A stretch of 42,338 bases of DNA. Source: Faecalicatena fissicatena (GTDB taxonomy: Bacteria > Bacillota > Clostridia > Lachnospirales > Lachnospiraceae). The notes beneath the pieces are model-generated. The model worked only from the letters and a program-made list of their open reading frames with translations. It had not been told where the DNA came from and made no database searches. Each line of letters opens with the position of its first letter. The stretch's first letter is position 1. The stretch spans positions 1 through 42,338 of the forward strand of contig LDAQ01000054.1 of the NCBI GenBank assembly GCA_001028025.1, read 5' to 3'. Both the position numbers and the translations under genes were made by a program. Of this stretch, positions 16,316 to 25,069 are shown in pieces.

Positions 16316-17143
16316 ATGAAGAAAAAAGTAAGTATTTCAAAAATAATAATATACATATTCCTGCTGCTGGGAACGATCATTATTCTGTTCCCGTTTTTCT
16401 GGATGTTCTTATCCTCCTTTAAGACGATGGAAGAGATCGTAGCCTTTCCGCCCACATTTTTTCCGGAAAACCCTACGATCGCAAATTATATCAATGTGTG
16501 GAGTGAAATGAATTTTGGCCGTTATTTTCTAAACAGTGTGTTCGTGCTGGTTGTGAAAACACTGATTATACTCTATACAAGTATTTTGGGCGGTTATGTA
16601 TTTTCGAAACTGCATTTCCGTTTCCGGAATGGGATTTTTCTGATCGTGCTTTCCACGATGATGATCCCTGTTCCGGTAACCATACTGTCCCTGTATCAGG
16701 AAATGGTATGGGTGGGATGGATTGACACTTACAAAGCGCTTATCATCACCGGAGTATTTAATACATTCGGAATCTTTGTAATGAAACAGTTCATCGCAGG
16801 TATCCCGGATTCCCTGATCGAGTCGGCCAGATTGGACGGGGCGGGAGAATTCCGTGTTCTGCATCAGATTATATTCCCCTTGATCAAACCCGCGCTGTCG
16901 GCTCTCGCGATTTTTATCTGCCTGCAGATCTGGAATGATTTTCTGTGGCCTTTCCTGGTAATGAACAGCGATTCCAAATATACCATACCGGTCGGACTGG
17001 CCCTCTTTAAGGGGCGGTTCTACACGGACTATGCGAAACAGCTGACGGGGGCTGCGATCACAATTCTGCCGGTACTTGTTATTTACCTGTTTTTGCAGAA
17101 GCAATTTGTAGAAGGCATCACGATGTCGGGAATGAAAGAGTAG
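16316..17143 (+). CDS. Sugar ABC importer, permease 2 (MalG/UgpE type)
   Basis: 275 residues, six membrane segments beginning IIIYIFLLLGTIIILFPFFW. The loop SSFKTMEEI is typical of MalG/UgpE-type subunits. The EAA motif reads LIESARLDGAGEFRVLHQIIFP. Ribosome binding site TAGGAGGCGG at 16302-16311. The pair of permeases plus the lipoprotein makes a complete CUT1 importer apart from the ATPase. Confidence 0.93.
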   Translation: MKKKVSISKIIIYIFLLLGTIIILFPFFWMFLSSFKTMEEIVAFPPTFFPENPTIANYINVWSEMNFGRYFLNSVFVLVVKTLIILYTSILGGYVFSKLHFRFRNGIFLIVLSTMMIPVPVTILSLYQEMVWVGWIDTYKALIITGVFNTFGIFVMKQFIAGIPDSLIESARLDGAGEFRVLHQIIFPLIKPALSALAIFICLQIWNDFLWPFLVMNSDSKYTIPVGLALFKGRFYTDYAKQLTGAAITILPVLVIYLFLQKQFVEGITMSGMKE

Positions 17144-17153
17144 GTGAACATAT

Positions 17154-18233
17154 ATGATGGAGAATCTTGGACGCTTAGATAATTTTAAATCATATTCTAT
17201 CTGCCCGGAAAATCCTTCGGGAGAAAGAAATCAGGCGTGCAGAGCCAAAAACGGTACGGGCGCCTATTTTTCAAGGAAGCTGGGAGAGGGCTTTAAAATG
17301 TCCCCTAGTGTTGAAATAGAGGCGGGACAGGAATATGTGCTGGGAGAAATCCGTGGAATGGGAGAAATCAGCCATATCTGGATGACATGTCCGGTAAGCG
17401 CATGGAGAGACCTGATCTTTGAATGCTACTGGGATGATGAGGAGACCCCCTCGGTTCAGGTGCCTGTGGGAGATTTCTTCTGCAATGGGTGGTGTGAGCC
17501 AAGCCTGGTCAATTCACTGCCGATCGTGGCAGCGCCGAAAGGCGGGTTTAATTCTTACTGGAAAATGCCTTTCAAATGCTCGGCAAAAATAGTTTTGAAG
17601 AACCTGTACCATAAGAACTGCATTGTATACTATCAGATAGATTACTGTAAAGGGAATATGGGGGACGATATGGCGTGTTTCCATGCCCAGTTCCGCCGCA
17701 CGAATCCCACCCTGAGTAAAATTCCCCATACTATTCTGGATGGCGTTAAGGGAAGGGGATACTATGTGGGAACCTACCTTGCATGGCAGTCAAACAGCTG
17801 TGACTGGTGGGGAGAAGGAGAAGTAAAGTTCTATCTGGATGAGGATGAAGACTATCCGTCCATCTGTTCAACCGGTACGGAAGATTATTTTGGCGGCGCC
17901 TATAATTTTGAACAGCCGCCCGGAAGTTACTGTGGATATTCCACGCCTTACCTGGGGCTTTCGCAGATTATTAAGCCGGACGGACTGTATCAGAGCCAGC
18001 AGCGTTTTGGGCTATACCGCTGGCATATCCAGGATCGGATTCGGTTTGATGATAAGATAAAAGTTACCGTTCAGCCGCTGGGTGTGCGGTGCGGCAGCCA
18101 GTATGTCTGCCTGCAGGAAGATATTGCGTCGACCGCTTATTGGTATCAGATTGAGCCCCACGGAGAATTCCCTGCGCTTCCCGAAGAGGAAGAACGGTAT
18201 GTTTCACGGAAAATTCCCTGGGAGGAAGAGTGA
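17154..18233 (+). CDS. Glycoside hydrolase family 172 (DUF2961) enzyme
   Basis: 359 residues, no signal peptide, so cytoplasmic. Family motifs seen: the N-terminal NPSGERNQACRA region, GEISHIWMT, WDDEETPSVQVPVGDFF, and the hallmark STGTEDYFGGAYNF followed by YRWHIQDRIRF. The Glu in GTEDYF lies in the family's active-site block. Characterised GH172 members act on alpha-D-fructofuranosyl or alpha-D-arabinofuranosyl linkages. Directly after the importer, so it probably splits the imported glycoside. Two adjacent ATGs (17154, 17157) are equally possible starts. Confidence 0.85.
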   Translation: MMENLGRLDNFKSYSICPENPSGERNQACRAKNGTGAYFSRKLGEGFKMSPSVEIEAGQEYVLGEIRGMGEISHIWMTCPVSAWRDLIFECYWDDEETPSVQVPVGDFFCNGWCEPSLVNSLPIVAAPKGGFNSYWKMPFKCSAKIVLKNLYHKNCIVYYQIDYCKGNMGDDMACFHAQFRRTNPTLSKIPHTILDGVKGRGYYVGTYLAWQSNSCDWWGEGEVKFYLDEDEDYPSICSTGTEDYFGGAYNFEQPPGSYCGYSTPYLGLSQIIKPDGLYQSQQRFGLYRWHIQDRIRFDDKIKVTVQPLGVRCGSQYVCLQEDIASTAYWYQIEPHGEFPALPEEEERYVSRKIPWEEE

Positions 18234-18264
18234 ATGTCCCGGTGTTTGAGACAGGAGGTTGGAG

Positions 18265-19350
18265 ATGAGATTTAAAGAGGACATAGAGAGTGTAAAAAAG
18301 AGGCTGTATGCATTCTGGGACAGGGAAATTATAGACCGGGCGCTGGTATCCGTCATAGCTCCGAAGGAAAAAGGGAAAAACATTTCCATGTTTCACAATT
18401 CCAGAGATATGACAGGCGAACCGGAAGAACTGAGAAAGTACTGGGAAGACCCGGAAACGATATACAGGAACAATATGGAGAGGTTGGAAAACACATTTCT
18501 CGGCGGGGAGACGCTCCCGATTATTTTCCAGAATTACGGAACCAGCGGACACTGTAATTATTATGGAGCTGTCCCTTCTTACGGTAACGATACCATCTGG
18601 TTTGACCCAGTGTGGGACGATCTGACCGAGGCGGAGAACAGTTACACGGAAGAGCGGCTGAAACAGCATCTGGAGATCACCCGTTACCTGACGGAGCGAG
18701 CTGGGGACAGTTATTTTATAGGGATGCCAGACAGCAGCGGGACGCTGGACGCACTGGGACATCTTTACGGCACAGAGAATGTGCTGATGGATATGCTTGC
18801 GGAGCCGGATGCAGTAAAGAATGCGATCCGGATTCTGAATGAGGGCTGGATCCGAACGAATGAAATGTTCTACCAGGTGACTGAAAAGCTGAACGGGGGC
18901 GGGGCACATGCATGGATGCATATTCTGGCGCCGGGCCGGGTGGCGCATATGCAGTGCGACATGTCGGTCATGTTCTCGAAAGACATGTACCGGGAATTCG
19001 TTGTGGATGAACTGAAGCAGCAGATGGAATGGCTGGAATACCCGGTATATCATTTTGATGGAATCGAGCAGGAACAGCATCTGGATTATATTCTGGGACT
19101 CGACAGGCTGAAAGCCATTCAGTGGACCCATGTTGCCGGCCAGCCGTCAGCGTCACACTATCTGCCGGTTCTGAAACGGATGCAGTCAGCGGGGAAAGCG
19201 CTGATTATCATGGCGCCTCCGGATGATGTGCCGATTCTGCTGGAAAACCTTTCTATAAAGGGCCTGTATATACATACGGAGGCAGATGACGTCGAGACAG
19301 CGAAAGAGATTATTAGATATGTAGAGAAAAATGGAAGGGAACAGGGATGA
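18265..19350 (+). CDS. UROD-superfamily protein in sugar operon (first copy)
   Basis: 361 residues from ATG 18265, six bases after AGGAGG; the longer TTG start at 18259 is less likely. The fold is that of uroporphyrinogen decarboxylase / MtaA-type methyltransferases: a central IGMPDSSGTLDALGHLYG block, then LAEPDAVKNAIRILNEGW, then VYHFDGIEQEQHLDYIL. In zinc methyltransferases of this superfamily the latter site reads HxC; here it is HFD, so the thiol ligand is absent. True heme synthesis is unlikely given the sugar context and lack of other heme genes. Function unknown; possibly a sugar-modifying or demethylating enzyme. Overlaps the GH31 gene by four bases (ATGA). Confidence 0.72.
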   Translation: MRFKEDIESVKKRLYAFWDREIIDRALVSVIAPKEKGKNISMFHNSRDMTGEPEELRKYWEDPETIYRNNMERLENTFLGGETLPIIFQNYGTSGHCNYYGAVPSYGNDTIWFDPVWDDLTEAENSYTEERLKQHLEITRYLTERAGDSYFIGMPDSSGTLDALGHLYGTENVLMDMLAEPDAVKNAIRILNEGWIRTNEMFYQVTEKLNGGGAHAWMHILAPGRVAHMQCDMSVMFSKDMYREFVVDELKQQMEWLEYPVYHFDGIEQEQHLDYILGLDRLKAIQWTHVAGQPSASHYLPVLKRMQSAGKALIIMAPPDDVPILLENLSIKGLYIHTEADDVETAKEIIRYVEKNGREQG

Positions 19351-21443
19351 AGAAAGCATATAAAGAATATCAGCATCATTTTCCGGCAGTGATACGGAAC
19401 CTTCAGAGAAAAGGAAATGACTTTATAATAGAAGCGGAGGATAATTATGGGGAGCCGATTGAGGTACAGCTTGCTGTGTTTGAATCCGGGATAATCAGGG
19501 TCCGGCTTGCCAGGCAGAAGTTTACACCTCCGGCCTATCCGGTAGTTTGTGAGGAAGCTCTGAAAGAGGTACAGACAGAAATAGAGGAAACAGCGGGCCA
19601 ATACCGTATTATCTGCAGTGATTATCAGATTGAAATAGAGAAAGAACCGTTTGCCTTCAAGGTGTACCATGGGGACGGCAGCCCGGCCTGCGAAGAGAGT
19701 GTAAACGATGTGGATTCCGTGGGGGACGGGTATAACCAGATCCCTCCCATGGGATACAGCATGGAGGACGGCAAAGTCATGGGCATGAACCTGGGATTTC
19801 TGCTGCATTATGATGAAAATATATATGGACTTGGGGAACATTTTACGGCCTTTGATAAGGCGGGGCAGACCGTTACCATGCGGAATTTTGATACCCTGGG
19901 CTGCCGGGATGAGACGGCCTATAAAAACATACCGTTTTACGTAAGCAGTTATGGCTATGGGCTGTACGTGCACCATCACAGTATCTTTGATTTCCATATG
20001 GGAAGCGAGTCCGCCGCCACATTGAGCGCGCATGTTCCTGATACGTCCCTGGAGTATTATCTGATTGTTAAGGATTCTTTGAAGGGGATTGTATCTTCTT
20101 ACGTAAAACTGACAGGGCCGGCGGTTCTGCCTCCGAAATGGTCCTTTGGGCTGTGGTATTCTACCGGTTTTAAGGGCAATTCCAGAAAAAATGTGGAAGA
20201 GGATGCGGCACGTTTCCGCCAGGAGCGAATTCCGTGTGATGTCATGCATTTTGACTGCTACTGGCTCAGAGAAGATAAATGGTGCGATTTCGTGTGGGAT
20301 GAAGTACAGTACCCCGAGCGTCATACGATGATGGAAGGGCTGAAAAAGGACGGATATAAAATCTGTCTCTGGATAAATCCTTACGTGACAATTACTTCCG
20401 AAATGTATCTGGAAGGGAAAGAACACGGTTATTTTGCATTAAATGCAGACGGAGAGCCTTACCAGGCCGATTTGTGGCACGGACTGCTGTCGCCGTGTGT
20501 CCTGTTGGATTTTACCAGCCCGGAAGCGGTACAATGGTTCCAGGGGAAAATCAGGACAGTGCTCCGGGAAGGCGTGGACGTTCTGAAAACGGATTTTGGC
20601 GAGGATATCCCCTATGATGTTGTCTTTTCAAACGGAATGACGGGCAGGGAGATACGCAATGTATATTCACGGCTGTACAATCAGTCTGTATTTGAAGTGT
20701 CTGAGGAATGTAAAGGGAAAGGAAATGCCCTGGTGTGGGCAAGAAGCGGCTGTGCAGGAATGCAGCAGTTCCCTGTCTGCTGGTCGGGAGACCCCTATTC
20801 CAGCTATGAGGGAATGGCATCCACGCTGCGGGCAGGACTTTCCATGGCTATGTCGGGCGTCCTCTTCTGGAGCCATGATATGGGCGGATTTTATGGGGAA
20901 GTAACGAAGGATATCTTTATCCGCTGGTCCCAGTTTGGACTGTTTACCTCCCACAGCAGGCTGCACGGCACGACCACAAGACAGCCGTGGGCATATGACG
21001 ATGAGACCAAAGTGATTTTGAAGAAATTTGTGGATCTCCGCTATGAATTAATGCCGTATATCTGGAAAACGGCTTCGGAATGCGTAAGAGACGGAGTTCC
21101 TTTCATTCGGCCAATGGTACTGGAATATCCGGATGACAAAAATGTTAGGGCAATCTATGACCAGTATTTCTTCGGAAACGACATCCTCGCGGCGCCGGTA
21201 TTTGGCGGAGATATGGCCAGAAGAGAGGTATATCTTCCAGAAGGCGTGTGGGTGGAAATGCTTGGAGAAAAGCGTGTATTCGAAGGCGGCGGGTGGTATG
21301 CATTTGAGTGCCCGTTGGACTATATTCCGTTATTCAGAAGGCAGGATGCGGTCATCGAAACCGAGGATGTGAAAATGTATGTGGATCAGGAAGCGGGCTC
21401 TGAGGACATCCAAAGCGGCTGCGGTCCGCAGGAGATAGTATAA
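19347..21443 (+). CDS. Glycoside hydrolase family 31, alpha-xylosidase-like
   Basis: 698 residues. Retaining alpha-glycosidase whose two catalytic residues can be placed: nucleophile Asp416 in LKTDFGEDIP and acid/base Asp482 in CWSGDPYSSYEG. Both motifs, and the numbering, match E. coli YicI; the Lys in KTDFGE is typical of alpha-xylosidases rather than alpha-glucosidases. Further match: VLFWSHDMGGFYGE and SHSRLHGTTTRQPW. No signal peptide, so it acts on imported oligosaccharide, probably removing alpha-xylosyl (or alpha-glucosyl) groups. Translationally coupled to the preceding gene. Confidence 0.9.
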   Translation: MKKAYKEYQHHFPAVIRNLQRKGNDFIIEAEDNYGEPIEVQLAVFESGIIRVRLARQKFTPPAYPVVCEEALKEVQTEIEETAGQYRIICSDYQIEIEKEPFAFKVYHGDGSPACEESVNDVDSVGDGYNQIPPMGYSMEDGKVMGMNLGFLLHYDENIYGLGEHFTAFDKAGQTVTMRNFDTLGCRDETAYKNIPFYVSSYGYGLYVHHHSIFDFHMGSESAATLSAHVPDTSLEYYLIVKDSLKGIVSSYVKLTGPAVLPPKWSFGLWYSTGFKGNSRKNVEEDAARFRQERIPCDVMHFDCYWLREDKWCDFVWDEVQYPERHTMMEGLKKDGYKICLWINPYVTITSEMYLEGKEHGYFALNADGEPYQADLWHGLLSPCVLLDFTSPEAVQWFQGKIRTVLREGVDVLKTDFGEDIPYDVVFSNGMTGREIRNVYSRLYNQSVFEVSEECKGKGNALVWARSGCAGMQQFPVCWSGDPYSSYEGMASTLRAGLSMAMSGVLFWSHDMGGFYGEVTKDIFIRWSQFGLFTSHSRLHGTTTRQPWAYDDETKVILKKFVDLRYELMPYIWKTASECVRDGVPFIRPMVLEYPDDKNVRAIYDQYFFGNDILAAPVFGGDMARREVYLPEGVWVEMLGEKRVFEGGGWYAFECPLDYIPLFRRQDAVIETEDVKMYVDQEAGSEDIQSGCGPQEIV

Positions 21444-21457
21444 GGGGGAAGGTGCGC

Positions 21458-22720
21458 ATGCAGGATTATAAAAGCCAGGCTGCCTATATCCGGGAACTTG
21501 CAAAACGTATGGCAGAGCTGCCCGGTACGGAGGAAAATAGCAGAAAAAGGCAGCGCTGGGCAGACCACAATGACCTGAAGTCGAGACAGCAGCCTTTATT
21601 ATGGATTTGCCCGGACGATGACGGAGGATGGCTGGAACTGGTGCCGGAAGCCTCTCTTCGGTGTGAAGATCCATTACTGCGGGATATGGAGAATAAAATA
21701 AAAAGATACCTTTACCAGAATCGGTACTTTCAAGATGATTTTGTTTTTGAAAGCCGCCTGTATTTTACTTATCCCGGAATCTATACCGGCTATCTGTATG
21801 GGAATACGGAGCAGAAAACGGCCTGGGGAATCTCCATCGTAAAACCGCAGATCGGAGAGAAAGCGTATCATCTTGATAATTTTTTGAAAACAGAGAAAGA
21901 TTATGAGCTTCTGCTGAACCACGAAGTGGATTTTATCCCCGATCAGAATAAAAAAGGCGAAATGCAGGAGATCATCGAAGAAACGTTGGATGGAATATTG
22001 GGTTATGAATTCCAGCTTCCCTACAGCGTACTGGTACAGAGCCATTTGATCGAGATGGTGCACCTGCGCGGGCTGGAGAATCTTATGTATGATCTGTATG
22101 ACGAGCCGGATCTTTTGAACAGCGTATTCCGGCATATGGGTGAGAGTAAGGCCAGGCTTCTAAAGCGCCTGGAAGAAAAGAGGCTGCTTTTTGATAACCG
22201 GATCAATATCTATACAGGCTCCGGAAGCCTTGGCTATACGAATGCCCCCTGGAAAAAACCGGAGGAAGTAAAGCTTAAAGATATGTGGGGATTTGCAGAT
22301 GCACAGGAATTCAGCAATGTATCTCCGGATATGTTTGAAGAGTTTGCCATAGCAAATCAGAAAATCGGCCTGAATCTTTTCGGGAGGGGATGCTATGGCT
22401 GCTGTGAGCCTCTGGACCATAAGTATGAAGCTATTTACAGGCACATAACAAATATCCGGAGGCTGAGTGTGAGCCCCTGGTCTAATGTGGAGGAAGCCGC
22501 AGAAAAAATCGGACAGAGGGCAATCTTTTCATGGAAACCGGATCCGGCCAAAGTCTGCACGGGATTTGACGAAGATGAGATGAGGAAGTACCTGAAGCAG
22601 GTTGCTGATAAGACGAAAGACTGCTTTGTGGAAATTATTCTGAAAGATATCCGTACGTGCGGAAACACGAATGAACACCTCGTGAATTTTATCAGGCTGG
22701 CAAGAGAAGTTTTTGCGTAG
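21458..22720 (+). CDS. UROD-superfamily protein in sugar operon (second, divergent copy)
   Basis: About 420 residues from ATG 21458, after GGGGGAAGGTG. It belongs to a longer branch of the UROD-like group, recognised by RQRWADHNDLKSRQQPLLW near the N-terminus and SVSPWSNVEEAAEKIG late. Unlike the first copy it keeps a cysteine cluster, GCYGCCEPLDHKYEAI, at the place of the zinc site, plus a later DPAKVC. This suggests metal and perhaps methyl or corrinoid chemistry. Its neighbours are glycosidases, not corrinoid proteins. Function unknown; not a duplicate of the first, as the two share little sequence outside the fold motifs. Confidence 0.7.
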   Translation: MQDYKSQAAYIRELAKRMAELPGTEENSRKRQRWADHNDLKSRQQPLLWICPDDDGGWLELVPEASLRCEDPLLRDMENKIKRYLYQNRYFQDDFVFESRLYFTYPGIYTGYLYGNTEQKTAWGISIVKPQIGEKAYHLDNFLKTEKDYELLLNHEVDFIPDQNKKGEMQEIIEETLDGILGYEFQLPYSVLVQSHLIEMVHLRGLENLMYDLYDEPDLLNSVFRHMGESKARLLKRLEEKRLLFDNRINIYTGSGSLGYTNAPWKKPEEVKLKDMWGFADAQEFSNVSPDMFEEFAIANQKIGLNLFGRGCYGCCEPLDHKYEAIYRHITNIRRLSVSPWSNVEEAAEKIGQRAIFSWKPDPAKVCTGFDEDEMRKYLKQVADKTKDCFVEIILKDIRTCGNTNEHLVNFIRLAREVFA

Positions 22721-22792
22721 AAGCCGGAGATAATAAAAAATAGAGCATCATATTTAATCTCAGGCAGTGGAAGACGTAGGAGGATGAGCGGC

Positions 22793-23200
22793 ATGAAAAA
22801 ATCAGGGATTTTAAACGGAGATATCTCAAGGATACTCTCGTATATGGGGCACACAGATACCATAGCCGTAGGAGACTGTGGACTGCCCATACCAGTGGAG
22901 ACGGAAAGGATCGACCTGGCTCTGAAAGAAGGGATGCCTTCTTTTATGGATGTGCTGGAAACCGTGTCAGATGATATGAAAATCGAAAAAATTGTTCTGG
23001 CCGAGGAGATCAGAACGAAAAATCCGGATGTTCTGGAACAGATTCTCAGACTCTGCGAAAGATGCCAGGGGGAGTGTGAGGTGGAATATATTTCTCATGA
23101 AGAGTTAAAGATCCGGCTTAAAACGTGCAGGGCGGTGATCCGTTCGGGGGAAGCAACCCCATATGCCAATATTATTCTGCAGTCCGGGTGCAGGTTTTAG
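22793..23200 (+). CDS. rbsD: RbsD/FucU-family sugar mutarotase (D-ribose pyranase-like)
   Basis: 135 residues from ATG 22793; TAGGAGG (22777-22783) is nine bases before it and abuts the ATG at 22784. The RbsD start MKKSGILNGDISRILSYMGHTD carries the conserved His, followed by AVGDCGLPIP and the end AVIRSGEATPYANIIL. RbsD shifts beta-pyranose to furanose ribose. In this operon it may convert the pentose or furanose form released by the glycosidases, paralleling the epimerase-like gene on the other side of the locus. Last gene before a strong terminator. Confidence 0.9.
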   Translation: MKKSGILNGDISRILSYMGHTDTIAVGDCGLPIPVETERIDLALKEGMPSFMDVLETVSDDMKIEKIVLAEEIRTKNPDVLEQILRLCERCQGECEVEYISHEELKIRLKTCRAVIRSGEATPYANIILQSGCRF

Positions 23201-23240
23201 ATGATGATGCAAATATTACAGTCATGAAAACGGATTAAAT

Positions 23241-23286
23241 AAGCGGTTATACTATGAATGAATTGTTCACAGTACAACCGCTTTTT
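23241..23286. terminator. Terminator of the sugar operon, possibly shared with mgtE
   Basis: 13-bp stem with one mismatch, AAGCGGTTATACT / AGTACAACCGCTT (23241-23253, 23271-23283), ending in five T on the plus strand. On the minus strand the downstream sequence is TTATTTAA, so it may also end mgtE. Confidence 0.85.
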
Positions 23287-23312
23287 AGAATTATATAGAG
23301 TCGGGCTTGGGG

Positions 23313-24647
23313 TCATAAGTTAAATACCCGGGTTGCGATACTGAAGTATACCAGGATAGAGCAGGTATCTACCATAGTGGTAATAAGCGGAGAAGCCATA
23401 ATCGCCGGGTCAAGGTTTACTTTTCTGGCCAGCAGCGGAAGGATACACCCGATGAGCTTGGAAAGGATGATCGTGATAACCAGGGAACACCCGATTACCA
23501 GCGCCAGCATCGTGTCATGGTACATGATCAGGATCCGGATTCCGTTGGCTACAGCCAGCGCGACTCCCACGATGAGGGAAACACGGAATTCCTTAAAAAC
23601 TACTTTGAAAAGATCGTGGAACTGAATCTCATTCAGCGCAATTCCCCGTATAACCAGTGTTGCACTCTGAGAGCCGCAGTTTCCGCCGGTATCCATCAGC
23701 ATGGGGATAAAGGAAACAAGCAGCGGGATCGCCGCAAATGCATCTTCATATCTTGTGATGATGGTTCCCGTAATTGTCGCGGAGAACATCAGGACCAGGA
23801 GCCAGGCAATACGGTGTTTTGCGTGGCTGAACACGGAGGTTTCAAAGTAGGACTGCTCACTTGGGCTCATGGCAGCCATCTTCGTGATATCCTCGGTAGC
23901 CTCTTCCACCATGACATCCATGGCATCGTCAAAGGTGACAATTCCCACCATCAGTCCTTCCGCATCCAGTACCGGGAGCGCAAGGAGGTCGTATTTGCGG
24001 AAAAGCTGTGCTACTTCCTCTTTATCGGTATGGGTGCTGACAGAGATGATTTCCGTTTCCATCAGATCTTCGATCAGCATGTTGTCATCCGATGTCATCA
24101 GTTCTTTGGCTGTAACGATGCCGATCAGCTTTCTTTTATCGGTCACGTAACAGGTGTAGATCGTCTCTTTGTGAATTCCTGTTCTTTTGATATGAGCCAT
24201 GGACTCCTCAACAGTCATAGACTGGCGCAGCCCCACGTACTCCGTTGTCATAATACTTCCGGCGCTGTCATCTGGATAATTCAGGAGAAGGTTGATCATA
24301 TTTCTCTCTGACTGACTGACCGTATCCAGAATTCTGGTGACCAGATTTGCCGGAAGCTCCTCCAGAAGGTCCACAGTATCATCCATATATAAATCATCCA
24401 ACAGTTCTTTTAATTCTTTTTCGGTAAACATTTCCACCAGATAAGTCTGAAGGGAATTGTTCATATTGGCAAATACCTCTGCCGCTTTGTCTTTGGGAAT
24501 CAGGCGGAAAGCCAGAGCCAGCTCCCTGTCATCTAAGTCGGAAAGAAGGGAGGCTATGTCCACTTCGTTCATGACATCCAAAATGCTCCTTACAGCCTTG
24601 TATTGATGCTGCATAAGGAGTTCTACAAATATAACTTTGTCCATCAT
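23313..24647 (-). CDS. mgtE: Mg2+ transporter MgtE
   Basis: 444 residues, the usual MgtE layout: an N-terminal superhelical domain (~1-125, with repeats such as ALAFRLIPKDKAAEVFANM), a CBS pair (~130-250, MTTEYVGLRQSMTVEE and LMETEIISVSTHTDKEE), a connecting helix, then five membrane segments. The pore region MLMDTGGNCGSQSATLVIRG carries the conserved Asn-Cys-Gly/Ser run and Asp residues that select Mg2+. The cytosolic domains close the channel when Mg2+ is high. Expression is expected to be controlled by the M-box upstream. Confidence 0.95.
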   Translation of the reverse strand: MMDKVIFVELLMQHQYKAVRSILDVMNEVDIASLLSDLDDRELALAFRLIPKDKAAEVFANMNNSLQTYLVEMFTEKELKELLDDLYMDDTVDLLEELPANLVTRILDTVSQSERNMINLLLNYPDDSAGSIMTTEYVGLRQSMTVEESMAHIKRTGIHKETIYTCYVTDKRKLIGIVTAKELMTSDDNMLIEDLMETEIISVSTHTDKEEVAQLFRKYDLLALPVLDAEGLMVGIVTFDDAMDVMVEEATEDITKMAAMSPSEQSYFETSVFSHAKHRIAWLLVLMFSATITGTIITRYEDAFAAIPLLVSFIPMLMDTGGNCGSQSATLVIRGIALNEIQFHDLFKVVFKEFRVSLIVGVALAVANGIRILIMYHDTMLALVIGCSLVITIILSKLIGCILPLLARKVNLDPAIMASPLITTMVDTCSILVYFSIATRVFNL

Positions 24648-24747
24648 AATTACATCTCCAATCTGTATTCAATTCTAGCTGCTTCTGCGAATGATAACTG
24701 GCACCAGCGTCCATAACCTCACCACCTTTCTGAATAATATATTGTAA

Positions 24748-24778
24748 TAAAAAACCGTCACTGCCTGAACAGTGACGG
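24748..24778 (-). terminator. M-box regulated terminator
   Basis: On the minus strand CCGTCACTG / CAGTGACGG (24770-24778, 24755-24763) with a six-base loop, then at least six T. It lies between the aptamer and mgtE, so high Mg2+ is expected to stop transcription here. Confidence 0.9.
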
Positions 24779-24824
24779 AATACCAGCATACCCGTATATA
24801 AAAATCCACCGTTCAAGCTTTAGC

Positions 24825-24962
24825 ATCACAGGGCATATCAATTGCATTAGGTTATGCCTTCACGACATAGCCTGCTAACCAGCTTGTTGTGTCTCCACAA
24901 TCTCGCGGCAGCAATCTCAGGAAAATCCAAATCCCTGTGGTAGCCTCACCTACCGAAATGTT
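24825..24962 (-). ncRNA. M-box (ykoK) Mg2+ riboswitch
   Basis: Minus-strand sequence carries the M-box landmarks in order: GGTAGGTGAGGCTACC at its 5' end, GCTGCCGCGAG in the middle, then AGGCTATGTCGTGAAGG and CATAACCTAATGCAATTGA, matching the conserved GCTGCC and ACTAATGCAG-type segments. It sits between a promoter and an intrinsic terminator upstream of mgtE, the standard Mg2+-sensing arrangement. Confidence 0.9.
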
Positions 24963-24982
24963 TTATTTAATTATCCTAACCC

Positions 24983-25011
24983 ATTGTAGAACAACATAAG
25001 AGATGTGTCAA
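24983..25011 (-). promoter_or_regulatory. Promoter of the M-box/mgtE transcript
   Basis: On the minus strand TTGACA (25006-25011), 17-base spacer, TACAAT (24983-24988). The -35 box starts two bases after the T run of the gdhA terminator. Confidence 0.8.
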
Positions 25012-25012
25012 G

Positions 25013-25069
25013 AAAAAGTTCTGGCGGGGGTGACTGAAATATTTCATGTTTTAAGGCCAGATCCCCCGC
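25013..25069 (-). terminator. Terminator at the end of the gck-eno-gdh operon
   Basis: Minus-strand arms GCGGGGG (25069-25063, inside the last gdhA codons) and CCCCCGC (25030-25024), with an inner palindrome TGAAATATTTCA, then CAGAAC and five T. Long loop, so moderate confidence. Confidence 0.5.

Noticed and set aside
19158..20426. 422-codon minus-strand frame opposite GH31
   Set aside because: It lies antisense to the GH31 and UROD-like genes, which have clear family motifs; no recognisable protein features.
18265..22720. Assigning the UROD-like genes to heme synthesis (hemE)
   Set aside because: No other heme genes nearby, sequence diverges at the active site, and context is sugar use.
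23517..24311. 264-codon plus-strand frame opposite mgtE
   Set aside because: Antisense shadow of MgtE, no ribosome binding site, no family motif.
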